A stretch of DNA of 12,563 nucleotides. Source: an uncultured Clostridia bacterium. Its GTDB lineage: Bacteria > Bacillota > Clostridia > Oscillospirales > CAG-272. The notes beneath the pieces were generated by a model. That model had not been told where the DNA came from, did no database searches, and worked only from the letters and a program-made list of their open reading frames with translations. Each line of letters starts with the position of its first letter. Positions within the stretch are counted from its first letter, which is position 1. The stretch is taken from contig CALGCW010000038.1 of the NCBI GenBank assembly GCA_937884385.1, forward strand, positions 1-12,563, given 5' to 3'. Shown one piece after another: positions 1 to 6,675 of this stretch. The position numbers were made by a program, and so were the translations under genes.

Positions 1-165
1 AAATCCTGCTTTGCAGGATGAAATCCAAACGAGTTTGGATGAAATCTTCCGCCTAGGCTTCAGATGAAATCAAATCCGCCTAATTTAACCTGCCGCAAGG
101 CAGATTTCATCGCGGAGTGATTTCATCCACGAATGTGGATTTATTCCGACGGAGGCGGATTTAAT
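1..165. repeat. Nested palindromic repeat island
   Basis: The stretch is a mosaic of small hairpins separated by GATGAAATC or its inverse GATTTCATC. Visible palindromes include ATCCTGC/GCAGGAT (4-20), ATCCAAAC/GTTTGGAT (24-41), CTGCC/GGCAG and ATCCAC/GTGGAT; AAATCCGCC near 71 is repeated inverted as GGCGGATTT near 155. The spacer motif points one way in the left half and the other way in the right half, so the whole element can also fold on itself. No open reading frame is present. This resembles the REP/BIME-like intergenic palindromes of Clostridia genomes; multi-copy status is inferred, not seen. The window starting inside it is consistent with a contig broken at a repeat. Confidence 0.6.
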
Positions 166-166
166 T

Positions 167-207
167 AAAAAAGACTGCAATTTTGTATCAAAATTACAGT
201 CTTTTTT
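167..207 (-). terminator. Intrinsic terminator of tRNA-Gln
   Basis: Stem AAAAAAGACTG (167-177) pairs with CAGTCTTTTTT (197-207) and AATTTTG (179-185) pairs with CAAAATT (189-195) around a TAT loop, with one C/A mismatch at 178/196. On the minus strand the stem ends in a run of T, directly after the tRNA CCA end. Confidence 0.85.
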
Positions 208-283
208 TGGCTGGGATAGATGGATTCGAACCATCGAGATGCCAGAGTCAAAGTCTGGTGCCTTACCGCTTGGCTATATCCCA
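208..283 (-). tRNA. tRNA-Gln (UUG)
   Basis: The minus strand reads TGGGATA at the 5' end and TATCCCA, discriminator G and an encoded CCA at the 3' end, giving a 7-bp acceptor stem that begins with U as is usual for glutamine tRNAs. The anticodon stem CCAGA/TCTGG encloses the loop CTTTGAC, so the anticodon is TTG. The T arm GATGG-TTCGAAT-CCATC is perfect. It has its own promoter upstream and a terminator immediately downstream, so it is a single-gene transcript. Confidence 0.97.
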
Positions 284-300
284 ATATTCATAACAGATGA

Positions 301-329
301 ATTATATCACAAAAAAAACGACGTGTCAA
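301..329 (-). promoter_or_regulatory. SigA promoter of tRNA-Gln
   Basis: On the minus strand TTGACA (329-324) and TATAAT (306-301) are both perfect consensus hexamers with a 17-base spacer. The predicted start, about seven bases past the -10, lies roughly ten bases before the tRNA. Confidence 0.92.
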
Positions 330-382
330 TAGCTTTTTCCCCTTTTTGAATCTCAAATTCCAAAGAAATTAATATATAGCCC

Positions 383-411
383 TTGCTTTATTAACATATT
401 TGTGCTACAAT
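383..411 (+). promoter_or_regulatory. Probable SigA promoter of the TraX gene
   Basis: TTGCTT, a 17-base spacer and TACAAT precede the TraX reading frame. The -10 overlaps the earliest possible start codon (GTG at 402), which argues that translation begins further down, at 426, 454 or 465. Confidence 0.6.
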
Positions 412-464
412 CATTAACAGAAAAAATGAAACAAAAGCGAAAAGAACTATTTATATGGAAAATT

Positions 465-1205
465 ATGACAACAAACAAACAAACAAACAAACAAACAAAC
501 AAACAAACAAACAAGATAGGTCTCACAAATAACCAGCTCAAAATAATCGCAATAATCACAATGGTCATCGACCACGTCGGCGTTGCACTGTTTCCCTATG
601 AGCAAACGCTCCGCATCATCGGCAGAATATCCCTGCCCATTTTTGCGTTTATGATAGCAGAGGGCTGCCGCTACACGAAAAACCGAACAAAGCACCTGCT
701 CGTGATATCTTCAATGGCAATAGTGTTTCAATTGTTCTATCTGATCTTTATGAGCGACCTCTATCAAGGAATACTCGTCACCTTTTCCCTCTCCATCGGT
801 ATAATATATGCGCTTGACAGCTTCATAAAGAACCCTTCTCTCAAAAACAGACTCTTGATGGCTTTCGCTATACTAATAATACTCTTCATAGGCATAGCGT
901 GTCCCGAAATATTCGGCAAATACGGCTTTGCCATCGATTACGGCGCGTGGGGACTCTTCTTGCCCGTGATCATCTATTTCGCACCCGGAAAATGGTTCAA
1001 ATTAGCCGCCGCGTCACTTCTCATCGTGGGAATGTCGATCTTTTCAAGTCCCCTTCAGTGGTGGGCGCTTATGGCTATTCCCCTCCTCGCTCTTTATAAC
1101 GGTGAACGCGGAAAACACAAAATGAAATATTTCTTCTATATCTTCTATCCGCTTCATCTGGTGATTATTTACCTGATAGCAATACTTATGGCAATATTCC
1201 AATAG
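465..1205 (+). CDS. TraX-family membrane protein, phase-variable start
   Basis: A 246-residue polytopic membrane protein of the TraX family (named for the F-pilin N-acetylation protein; Firmicute members are poorly characterised, possibly acyltransferases). The family signature is clear: LKIIAIITMVIDHVG (25-39) with the invariant Asp36-His37, then GRISLPIFAFMIAEG with a following CRYTKN. Six or more further hydrophobic segments fill the rest, ending in a Phe/Tyr-rich C-terminus. The odd part is the N-terminus: residues 3-17 are the run T-N-K-Q, encoded by eleven ACAA units. ATG 465 is chosen because GGA lies six bases upstream; ATG 426 and GTG 402 are in the same frame but have no ribosome site. 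With eleven units this frame is open; loss or gain of a unit would shift it. Monocistronic, with its own promoter and terminator. Family confident, biochemical activity unknown. Confidence 0.88.
   Translation: MTTNKQTNKQTNKQTNKIGLTNNQLKIIAIITMVIDHVGVALFPYEQTLRIIGRISLPIFAFMIAEGCRYTKNRTKHLLVISSMAIVFQLFYLIFMSDLYQGILVTFSLSIGIIYALDSFIKNPSLKNRLLMAFAILIILFIGIACPEIFGKYGFAIDYGAWGLFLPVIIYFAPGKWFKLAAASLLIVGMSIFSSPLQWWALMAIPLLALYNGERGKHKMKYFFYIFYPLHLVIIYLIAILMAIFQ
471..514 (+). repeat. Tetranucleotide microsatellite (ACAA)x11
   Basis: Eleven uninterrupted ACAA units, preceded by a partial unit (ACA at 468-470), start six bases after the ATG at 465. The unit length is not a multiple of three, so each change of copy number changes the reading frame of the TraX gene. 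Tetranucleotide tracts of this size inside the 5' end of surface-modification genes are established contingency loci in Haemophilus and Neisseria. Confidence 0.97.
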
Positions 1206-1230
1206 AAAAACGCCCCAAGGGGGCGTTTTT
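1206..1230. terminator. Bidirectional terminator between TraX gene and spoVAC
   Basis: AAAAACGCCCC (1206-1216) and GGGGCGTTTTT (1220-1230) form an 11-bp stem with a three-base loop, with T runs on both strands. It starts right after the TraX stop codon and abuts the convergent spoVAC stop codon. Confidence 0.93.
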
Positions 1231-1677
1231 CTATATCACCGTGGATATCCAGTATATAACTCCCCAGATCGCCCCTGATAAGAAGCCATAAAGAAGAACA
1301 GGTCCTGCCACGGTAAAAATTTTCGCACCGACTCCAAGCACCCAACCCTCGCTTTTGCTGTCAATGGCAGGAGAAACGACAGCATTAGCAAATCCGGTAA
1401 TGGGCACAAGAGTCCCCGCACCCGCGACCTTCGCGATCTCGTCAAAAACACCGAAGGCAGTCAATACAACGCTGACAAGCACGAGCGTGCAAGCGGTAAG
1501 TGTCCCCGCGTCCTCTCTCTCAACACCGAGCGCAAGATGATAGATATCGTTTATCCCCTGCCCTATGGCGCATATCAAGCCGCCAATACAAAACGCGTTG
1601 AAGCAATTTTTGCCGATGGGAGATCGCGGCGCGTGTGCCTCCGCATATTTTTTATAGGTTTTCTTGTCCATTTGCAT
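1231..1677 (-). CDS. spoVAC: Stage V sporulation protein AC
   Basis: SpoVAC is an inner-membrane subunit of the SpoVA channel that moves dipicolinic acid into the developing spore and out on germination. The 148-residue length matches the family (about 150). Recognisable family blocks are NCFNAFCIGGLICAIGQG near the N-terminus, LTAFGVFDEIAKVAGAGT and VPITGFANAVVSPAIDSKSEG in the middle, and GVGAKIFTVAGPVLLYG near the end, giving three to four membrane segments. ATG 1677 is preferred over an upstream GTG at 1686: the ribosome site GGAAGGG would be only two or three bases from the GTG but about eleven from the ATG. Neighbouring spoVAD and spoVAE, often co-operonic, are absent here, so this is a stand-alone copy. 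Its presence indicates an endospore-forming lineage. Confidence 0.93.
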   Translation of the reverse strand: MQMDKKTYKKYAEAHAPRSPIGKNCFNAFCIGGLICAIGQGINDIYHLALGVEREDAGTLTACTLVLVSVVLTAFGVFDEIAKVAGAGTLVPITGFANAVVSPAIDSKSEGWVLGVGAKIFTVAGPVLLYGFLSGAIWGVIYWISTVI

Positions 1678-1722
1678 ATTTTTCACATCCCTTCCAAATT
1701 TATTTTGCCAAATCTAAAAAAA

Positions 1723-1752
1723 ATTATAACAAAACTATTTACATTCTTGCAA
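1723..1752 (-). promoter_or_regulatory. Possible promoter of spoVAC
   Basis: On the minus strand TTGCAA (1752-1747) and TATAAT (1728-1723) are separated by 18 bases. The -10 is perfect but the setting is very AT-rich, and the family is normally expressed from a forespore SigG promoter, for which I found no convincing match. Confidence 0.3.
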
Positions 1753-1766
1753 AAAAATAGTATAAT
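1738..1766 (+). promoter_or_regulatory. SigA promoter of the small coiled-coil gene
   Basis: TTTACA (1738-1743), a 17-base spacer and a perfect TATAAT (1761-1766) lie about 45 bases before the start codon. The element overlaps the possible spoVAC promoter on the opposite strand. Confidence 0.8.
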
Positions 1767-1810
1767 GTACATACTTATATGAATTAATATCCCTATAGGA
1801 GGTAATAAAT

Positions 1811-2182
1811 ATGTCAAAATGGAGAGAGATTCGCCGCGGAATCAGAAAAGCCGCAAGCAAAGCCGTTTCCAAAACAGGCGATATCACCGATACCGCTTCC
1901 CTTCACGTTAAGCTTGCACGTAAAGAAGCACTTCTTGCAGATCTTTACGAGCAGTTTGGCAGAGTGCAGTATCAGGTCGTCAAAACAGGCAATCCCCTCG
2001 AGCACAAAACAAAGGTCTTGCTTGAAAAGATCGACGTGGTCCGCGCAGAGATAATCGCTATCAACGATGCGATCACCGCAAAAAGAATAGCAAGAGAGGC
2101 TGAGATCGAAACCGCAAGAGAGGTCGAGGAAGCCGTTGAAAAAGCAGAAAACGAAGCAAAAATACCCCACGACGAGGACTAA
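1811..2182 (+). CDS. Small charged coiled-coil protein of unknown function
   Basis: A 123-residue soluble protein with no signal peptide. Residues 1-30 are strongly basic (WREIRRGIRKAASKAVSK), the middle holds an alpha-helical segment with the pattern ARKEALLADLYEQFGRVQY, and the C-terminal third is a Glu/Ala-rich helix ending in an acidic tail (HDED). This layout recalls a family common in gut Clostridia in which a short helix and a coiled coil (often KTGD..ELTKLK..I....E..I.E.Y..IG) are followed by a zinc ribbon; no cysteine is present here, so the ribbon is missing. It has an excellent ribosome site (AGGAGGT, seven bases from the ATG), its own SigA promoter and its own terminator, so it is probably well expressed. 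No function is proposed. Confidence 0.8.
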   Translation: MSKWREIRRGIRKAASKAVSKTGDITDTASLHVKLARKEALLADLYEQFGRVQYQVVKTGNPLEHKTKVLLEKIDVVRAEIIAINDAITAKRIAREAEIETAREVEEAVEKAENEAKIPHDED

Positions 2183-2184
2183 AT

Positions 2185-2218
2185 AAAAAATTCCACCGAA
2201 GCTCGGTGGAATTTTTTT
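2185..2218 (+). terminator. Intrinsic terminator of the coiled-coil gene
   Basis: AAAAAATTCCACCGA pairs perfectly with TCGGTGGAATTTTTT around AGC, starting two bases after the TAA stop. The T run continues to 2218. It may also act on the minus strand. Confidence 0.93.
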
Positions 2219-2335
2219 GTTTACTCTCTGTCCGAGATAAGTATTGGTCTGTATAAATGACCTTTTTATTCATTTATTGTGAATGTTCAATATAGTGAAA
2301 AAGTATTTTGACAACTCTTAATATTGCATAACCAA

Positions 2336-3001
2336 TTAAACCTCAACTTGTATTGGCAAATGGTCTGAATATTGCAACCATTCTTCAGAATTCAAGATTT
2401 GAAACTCTTTGAGACTCTTTGGGTTCAGAAAACAATAGTCTATGTGATATTTTTTATCGTTATGTTTGTATAAGTGGAATGTACTTTGTGTTTCCTGCCC
2501 TTCTTGTTCTCCCGTAACATAATGGTAGGCTGAAACAATATTTTTTGCTTTTAGTTCTGCTACAACAGCACTATGGTTTCGTTTTCCGTGGTCTTTGTCC
2601 CAAATGACATTACTGTTAAAGTCTCCTATTATCAAAGTGTTTTCATCATAATTATCAATGTTAATTGATTGATATATGTAGTATTCCTCAATATACGGTG
2701 GACTTGCCCACACACCCAACAAGTCAATGCAATCATTTATCTTTACCGAAATAAAATGACGCAGACAATAAACTGGCCAGTCATTTAACTCCATTTTTAC
2801 ATTTGGTTTTACAAAAATCCCAAGACCCTTACTATCTTTTTCACCACACCATATATAATTGGGTAGAAATTCCGAAAAATGTTGCGGATACTTTTCAGGA
2901 TTTTCACACTCTTGTATGACATAAATATCAGCATTTAACTTTTGAATAATGGGAAATTTTACCCTAAATGCACCACGACAATTCCAACTAACTATTTTCA
3001 T
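2336..3001 (-). CDS. Endonuclease/exonuclease/phosphatase family protein
   Basis: A 221-residue metal-dependent phosphoesterase of the exonuclease III/DNase I-like (EEP) superfamily. The conserved active-site blocks are all present and in order: SWNCRG with Asn7, QECE with Glu31, GDFNSN with Asp127 and Asn129, HIDYCF with His186 and Asp188, and SDHLP with Asp213-His214. No signal peptide is visible, so it is probably cytoplasmic; whether it cuts DNA or another phosphodiester cannot be told. The start is supported by AAGGTGGTG eight bases upstream. The gene is noticeably more AT-rich than its neighbours, with codons such as AAT, ATT and TTT dominating, which suggests separate acquisition. No clear terminator is seen in the 117 bases between it and the convergent terminator at 2218. 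Confidence 0.88.
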   Translation of the reverse strand: MKIVSWNCRGAFRVKFPIIQKLNADIYVIQECENPEKYPQHFSEFLPNYIWCGEKDSKGLGIFVKPNVKMELNDWPVYCLRHFISVKINDCIDLLGVWASPPYIEEYYIYQSINIDNYDENTLIIGDFNSNVIWDKDHGKRNHSAVVAELKAKNIVSAYHYVTGEQEGQETQSTFHLYKHNDKKYHIDYCFLNPKSLKEFQILNSEEWLQYSDHLPIQVEV

Positions 3002-3098
3002 AATTTCACCACCTTATTTACGAGTCCCATAATACCAAAATGAATAACATGTATATTTCTTGTTCACCAACACTCATCTAATACAGAGACTTTGTTTA

Positions 3099-4871
3099 TC
3101 AGATCCTTGCATCCCAAAGTCCGCAGAAGGAATCGATCGGGTCACTGCCCTTGAATGCATCGGGACCTTCAAGGAGCGCATCAACGAGCGCTTCCATCGT
3201 AGAGGGCTTGGAGTCGTAAGCATTGATATAGGTTCTGAGCTGTGGCATATCCGCAAGCATCGTCGGAGCGTTTACGCTGATGCCGATAACGGGAAGCTCG
3301 AAAACGTACCACGGGATCTCACCGCCGCCCTTGGAGAATCCAAAGGACGGTCTGCCGTTTGAAACGTCGCAAAGGGTGATAACGAGATCCTTATCCGACG
3401 TAAAATCATCAATAGCATTTTTGCCGGCAAAATAAACGTTGATATTGGGCTTTTCACCTCTTGCGATCTGCTTCTGCATCTGATCCATCGGGCTTTCGTA
3501 GATAAATGCGTCAAAGCCCTTTTCAATAAGCCTGTCGCGAAGATCCTCTGCGGGATTTTTTCCGCCGCCCATACCCATTGCCATTTTGGCAAGAGCCTCA
3601 AATGGGCTTGCGGGGCCCTTTATATGAACGATCATTACTCTTTTGTTCTTTTCGGGAGAAATGGGAAGCACACCCTCGTCCTTGTATTTAACAAGCGTAA
3701 GCGCATCCCTGCTGATAGCATCGGAAACAGCCTTATATTCGGGCTTTCCAAGACGCTCTGCGAGGTCGGATGCAGGTGTTGAAAGCTCTTCTCTTGACTT
3801 TTTGTTAAGACCCATATGCGCCTTAAGACCAAGAATTCTCATAAGCGCCTCGGTCATCCTCTCCTCGCTGATAACGCCGCTTCTGTAAGCGTCAAGCATC
3901 GTTGCGAAATCCTCGTCGGGATCATTGAAGAAAAGGAACATATCACAGCCTGCGTTGATGGATGTGGGAAGCATCTCACGGCGTGTCATTCTGTTTGTCA
4001 TAGCGATCATATGGGAAGCATCCGTCACGACCATACCGTTAAATCCAAGCTTTTCGCGAAGGAGACCCGTCATTATCTCTGGACAAAGAGTCGCGGGAAG
4101 CATCTCTTCGTCGGTAATACCGGGCTTAACTGCTCTCATATATTCGGGCATCATAATATGTCCGCCCATGATCGCGTCAAGATCTGCATCGATAAGAGTC
4201 TTATAAACGTGACCATAAGTCTCCATCCACTTTTCTTCGGTGAAATCGTTGATATTGTTGGAGAGATGCGCGTCACGGAAATCTATACCGTTTCCGGGGA
4301 AATGCTTTGCGGCGCACGCAAAGCCGTCGATCGTGTGCGCACCGTCAAGATAAGCCTTACTCATAGAAGCAACTCTTGCAGGGTCATTACCGAATGCACG
4401 TGTGACTACTTCTGTATTTTCCCAGTTGTAATGAATATCACAAACGGGTGCAAAAGCCATATTACAGCCGATAGCCGCGGCTTCCTCGTTAGAGCACTTA
4501 CCAAGCTGATAAGCATACTCATCCTTGCCCGTCGCACCGATTTTGATACCGCTTGCGATAAACGTTCCGTTTGCGCAGGAGCCGTTGCCGCCCGTTTCAG
4601 TATTACAAGCGATTACAAGGGGAAGCTTTGAATACTTTTGAAGCGTAGCATTGTGCAAAGCGATCATATGACCGGGAACGTTATTATAGCGGATACCGCC
4701 AACGTGATACTTCTCAACGAGATTTTTAAGATACTGCTCGTCAAGTCCCATTGTAAGCTGGAAAAAGAGTTGACCAACCTTTTCCTCGTCGGTCATACCT
4801 TTAATTGTGTCCTCTACCCATTTAATATCCTCGTCAGAGAGATAATAGGGCTTTGCCTTAAGATTAACCAT
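3099..4871 (-). CDS. Glycoside hydrolase family 3, NagZ-like beta-N-acetylhexosaminidase
   Basis: A 590-residue GH3 enzyme. Residues 1-360 form the catalytic barrel: MTDEEKVGQLFF at 26-37, a substrate-site RAFGNDP at 158-164, KHFPG at 189-193 followed by Asp200-Ala-His202, and VVTDASHM with the likely nucleophile Asp284. The Asp-x-His pair is the general acid/base dyad of the N-acetylglucosaminidase branch of GH3, which favours action on beta-GlcNAc (cell-wall fragments or glycans) over beta-glucosides. Residues from about 380 on form the second alpha/beta domain. No signal peptide, so it is probably cytoplasmic, as expected for muropeptide or oligosaccharide recycling. The start has AAAGGAG six bases upstream, and only 17 bases separate it from the HAD gene before it, so the two are one operon. 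Exact substrate is inferred. Confidence 0.9.
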   Translation of the reverse strand: MVNLKAKPYYLSDEDIKWVEDTIKGMTDEEKVGQLFFQLTMGLDEQYLKNLVEKYHVGGIRYNNVPGHMIALHNATLQKYSKLPLVIACNTETGGNGSCANGTFIASGIKIGATGKDEYAYQLGKCSNEEAAAIGCNMAFAPVCDIHYNWENTEVVTRAFGNDPARVASMSKAYLDGAHTIDGFACAAKHFPGNGIDFRDAHLSNNINDFTEEKWMETYGHVYKTLIDADLDAIMGGHIMMPEYMRAVKPGITDEEMLPATLCPEIMTGLLREKLGFNGMVVTDASHMIAMTNRMTRREMLPTSINAGCDMFLFFNDPDEDFATMLDAYRSGVISEERMTEALMRILGLKAHMGLNKKSREELSTPASDLAERLGKPEYKAVSDAISRDALTLVKYKDEGVLPISPEKNKRVMIVHIKGPASPFEALAKMAMGMGGGKNPAEDLRDRLIEKGFDAFIYESPMDQMQKQIARGEKPNINVYFAGKNAIDDFTSDKDLVITLCDVSNGRPSFGFSKGGGEIPWYVFELPVIGISVNAPTMLADMPQLRTYINAYDSKPSTMEALVDALLEGPDAFKGSDPIDSFCGLWDARI

Positions 4872-4888
4872 AGTTTTCTCCTTTAAAT

Positions 4889-5728
4889 TTATTCACCAAG
4901 ATTTTTTAAAAACTGTTTTCTTTTAGCGGCTTGATATTCGCCCGCATATTCGCCCGAAAGAAGCTTTTCAAAGCCAACGTCCATAAATTCCTGCCAGCTT
5001 TCTCTTTCTTTTTTGACAAGGATCGGATAATAGAACACACCGTTCTTCTGTGCAGCCTCCATGTCTCCAAGCGCGTCGCCGCACATAAGAACCTTGCCTC
5101 TTTCATATCCCTTTTTAAGAAGCTCCGCAATGCAATACGCCTTACTGCCAACGTTCTGTGCAAGCACGATATCCGTATGCTCAAGCAGATGATATTTCTC
5201 CCACTCCTCAAGCACCGCTTCGAGATTTGCGCTTGAAACGATCGCAACGTCCGCCCTCTCGTGCGCGAACTCAAGAGCCTCACGCGCAAGCGGGAAAGGA
5301 AGCTTTTGCTCATCCGGCAAAGCGTTTATGGACTTATTTACCGCGATGCTCCACGCAAGTGCCTTCTTGAATATCTCACCTGTGCCCGCGCCGATCTCTC
5401 TTTGAACTGCCGCGTTTGAAAGCTCGGGGCTTATCTCCACCCAGGAAACAAGCTGCTCTATGCCGTCGATCCTAACGTATTTTTTGTCGATCTCATCAAG
5501 TGCCAAAGCAAGTCCCTTAAAGCGATTGATGCCGCGAGTGATCGTATAAAGATTGATATCGTTCCAACGGGAAAGGATCTCATCTTGCCACTCTTCAAGT
5601 CCCCACTCGTCGACCATACAAGGACCGAAGCAATTGATATGCTTTATGTCCATAGTGTCCATAGCGCATCCGTCGCTGTCAACGCAAATAAGATATTCCT
5701 TTTGCTTTTTATAGCTTTCCAATGTCAT
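4889..5728 (-). CDS. HAD-superfamily hydrolase
   Basis: A 279-residue haloacid dehalogenase-type phosphatase. Motif I is CVDSDGCAMDTM (Asp17 and Asp19 in this numbering), motif II is IVSSAN (Ser165/166), motif III is Lys202 of the longer frame (Lys196 here) in QNVGSK, and motif IV is CGDALGDME (Asp218 and Asp222). A large helical cap of about 130 residues lies between motifs I and II. The substrate is unknown; being first in an operon with a NagZ-like GH3 suggests a sugar phosphate, but this is inference. An upstream ATG at 5746 is in frame but lacks a ribosome site; the GGGGGA just after it serves ATG 5728, which I prefer. A three-codon ATG-TTC-TTA-TGA frame overlaps this leader. Confidence 0.85.
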   Translation of the reverse strand: MTLESYKKQKEYLICVDSDGCAMDTMDIKHINCFGPCMVDEWGLEEWQDEILSRWNDINLYTITRGINRFKGLALALDEIDKKYVRIDGIEQLVSWVEISPELSNAAVQREIGAGTGEIFKKALAWSIAVNKSINALPDEQKLPFPLAREALEFAHERADVAIVSSANLEAVLEEWEKYHLLEHTDIVLAQNVGSKAYCIAELLKKGYERGKVLMCGDALGDMEAAQKNGVFYYPILVKKERESWQEFMDVGFEKLLSGEYAGEYQAAKRKQFLKNLGE

Positions 5729-5770
5729 AAGAACATTTTCCCCCATAATAATTGTTATTTATTTATCAAT

Positions 5771-5799
5771 ATTATACACAAAAAACCACTCTTTTTCAA
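5771..5799 (-). promoter_or_regulatory. SigA promoter of the HAD-GH3 operon
   Basis: On the minus strand TTGAAA (5799-5794), a 17-base spacer and a perfect TATAAT (5776-5771). The -35 hexamer lies in the loop of the terminator of the preceding gene. Confidence 0.85.
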
Positions 5800-5807
5800 G
5801 TGGTTTT
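5779..5807 (-). terminator. Terminator of the alpha/beta hydrolase gene
   Basis: On the minus strand AAAACCACT (5807-5799) pairs with AGTGGTTTT (5790-5782) around an eight-base loop, followed by more T. It lies about 47 bases beyond the hydrolase stop codon and overlaps the next promoter. Confidence 0.8.
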
Positions 5808-5853
5808 AGTTATTATGTTAAAATTTCAACGATTTTCTGCGATTTAAACAAAA

Positions 5854-6594
5854 CTACTCAAGAAATTTTATGAATTCTTCCTTAAGAAAGTCCATTTCCT
5901 CCGCAGGATAATAAAAGTGCGTAGATTTTTCAAGCGCAACAACGCGAATATTTGACTCTTTTTTGAGTATCCCAATAGACTTCGGCGAAACCAACTCATC
6001 CGGTATCGACTGAAAGGCAACACAGGGCGTAGAAAGCTCTTTAAGATTGCGACGGGTGTGGCGTATCAGCTTGAACAGATCCAAAAATCTCGGCACCCAG
6101 CCAAGGTACTTCAAAATATTCTTGTCGTCAACACAGCCATAGCATTCTCTGAGCGCAAGCGTGACCGTGTCATCACCCTTTATCCTCTTGCGATATATCT
6201 TATAAGCCATGGGGATCATCCTCAGCCTGAAGCCGACCTTTATCGGTATCGATATGCAAAACAGCTTCGGTATACGGCTCTCCTTCATAGCCTGCTCAAT
6301 AGCAAACAAAGTTCCCATCGAGTGACCGACGATATAGAGCCTTTCGTGAGTCGCAAGAAGCCCGTCCACCGCATCTTGAACGCTTTTTCTCCATTTTTCA
6401 AGTGAGGAGGATGAAAAATCACTAACGCTTCCGCAATGCCCGTCCGTCACCATCGCATATACGGAATACGAGGGCGGAACAAGGGGTATAAGCTCCCTGA
6501 AGTGATTTGGTGTGCCGAGTATGCCGTGAATAAAAAGCACCGCGACCTCAGCACCGTCAATTATTCGCTTGTACTCTACGTGTTTATTCTGCAT
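5854..6594 (-). CDS. Alpha/beta hydrolase (esterase/lipase-like)
   Basis: A 246-residue serine hydrolase. The oxyanion-hole block LFIHGILGT is at 20-28, the nucleophile elbow GHSMG at 90-94 gives Ser92, the acid is probably Asp199 in SIPDELVS, and the base is His226 in STHFYYP. The long insert at about 118-180 (rich in Arg, Lys and aromatic residues) is the lid. The order and spacing match carboxylesterase/monoacylglycerol-lipase-like members (serine aminopeptidase S33 fold). No signal peptide, so cytoplasmic. AGAGGTGAT lies about six bases from the ATG. It is a single-gene unit with its own promoter and terminator; the substrate cannot be told. Confidence 0.9.
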   Translation of the reverse strand: MQNKHVEYKRIIDGAEVAVLFIHGILGTPNHFRELIPLVPPSYSVYAMVTDGHCGSVSDFSSSSLEKWRKSVQDAVDGLLATHERLYIVGHSMGTLFAIEQAMKESRIPKLFCISIPIKVGFRLRMIPMAYKIYRKRIKGDDTVTLALRECYGCVDDKNILKYLGWVPRFLDLFKLIRHTRRNLKELSTPCVAFQSIPDELVSPKSIGILKKESNIRVVALEKSTHFYYPAEEMDFLKEEFIKFLE

Positions 6595-6613
6595 AACATC
6601 ACCTCTTTAGACA

Positions 6614-6642
6614 ATTATATCACACAAAAACCGAAATTTCAA
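6614..6642 (-). promoter_or_regulatory. SigA promoter of the alpha/beta hydrolase
   Basis: On the minus strand TTGAAA (6642-6637), a 17-base spacer and a perfect TATAAT (6619-6614), about 20 bases before the start codon. It lies directly after the transporter terminator. Confidence 0.85.
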
Positions 6643-6645
6643 TAT

Positions 6646-6672
6646 AAAAAGGAGCTTTTGAAAGCTCCTTTT
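6646..6672 (-). terminator. Terminator of the lysine transporter operon
   Basis: AAAAGGAGCTTT (6672-6661 on the minus strand) pairs with AAAGCTCCTTTT (6658-6647) and ends in a T run. It begins four bases after the ATPase stop codon. Confidence 0.9.
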
Positions 6673-6675
6673 GCA

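Noticed and set aside
1..165. A CRISPR array, because of the repeated GATGAAATC
   Set aside because: The repeats are nine bases, irregularly spaced, and switch orientation; the intervals are palindromes, not unique spacers, and no cas gene is present.
353..695. Minus-strand frames with the repeating CLFV motif
   Set aside because: They are antisense readings of the ACAA tract and TraX gene, with no ribosome site or family resemblance.
3060..4886. Several long plus-strand frames opposite the GH3 gene, one of 271 codons
   Set aside because: They are shadows of a confident GH3 gene with all catalytic motifs; none has a ribosome site or recognisable domains.
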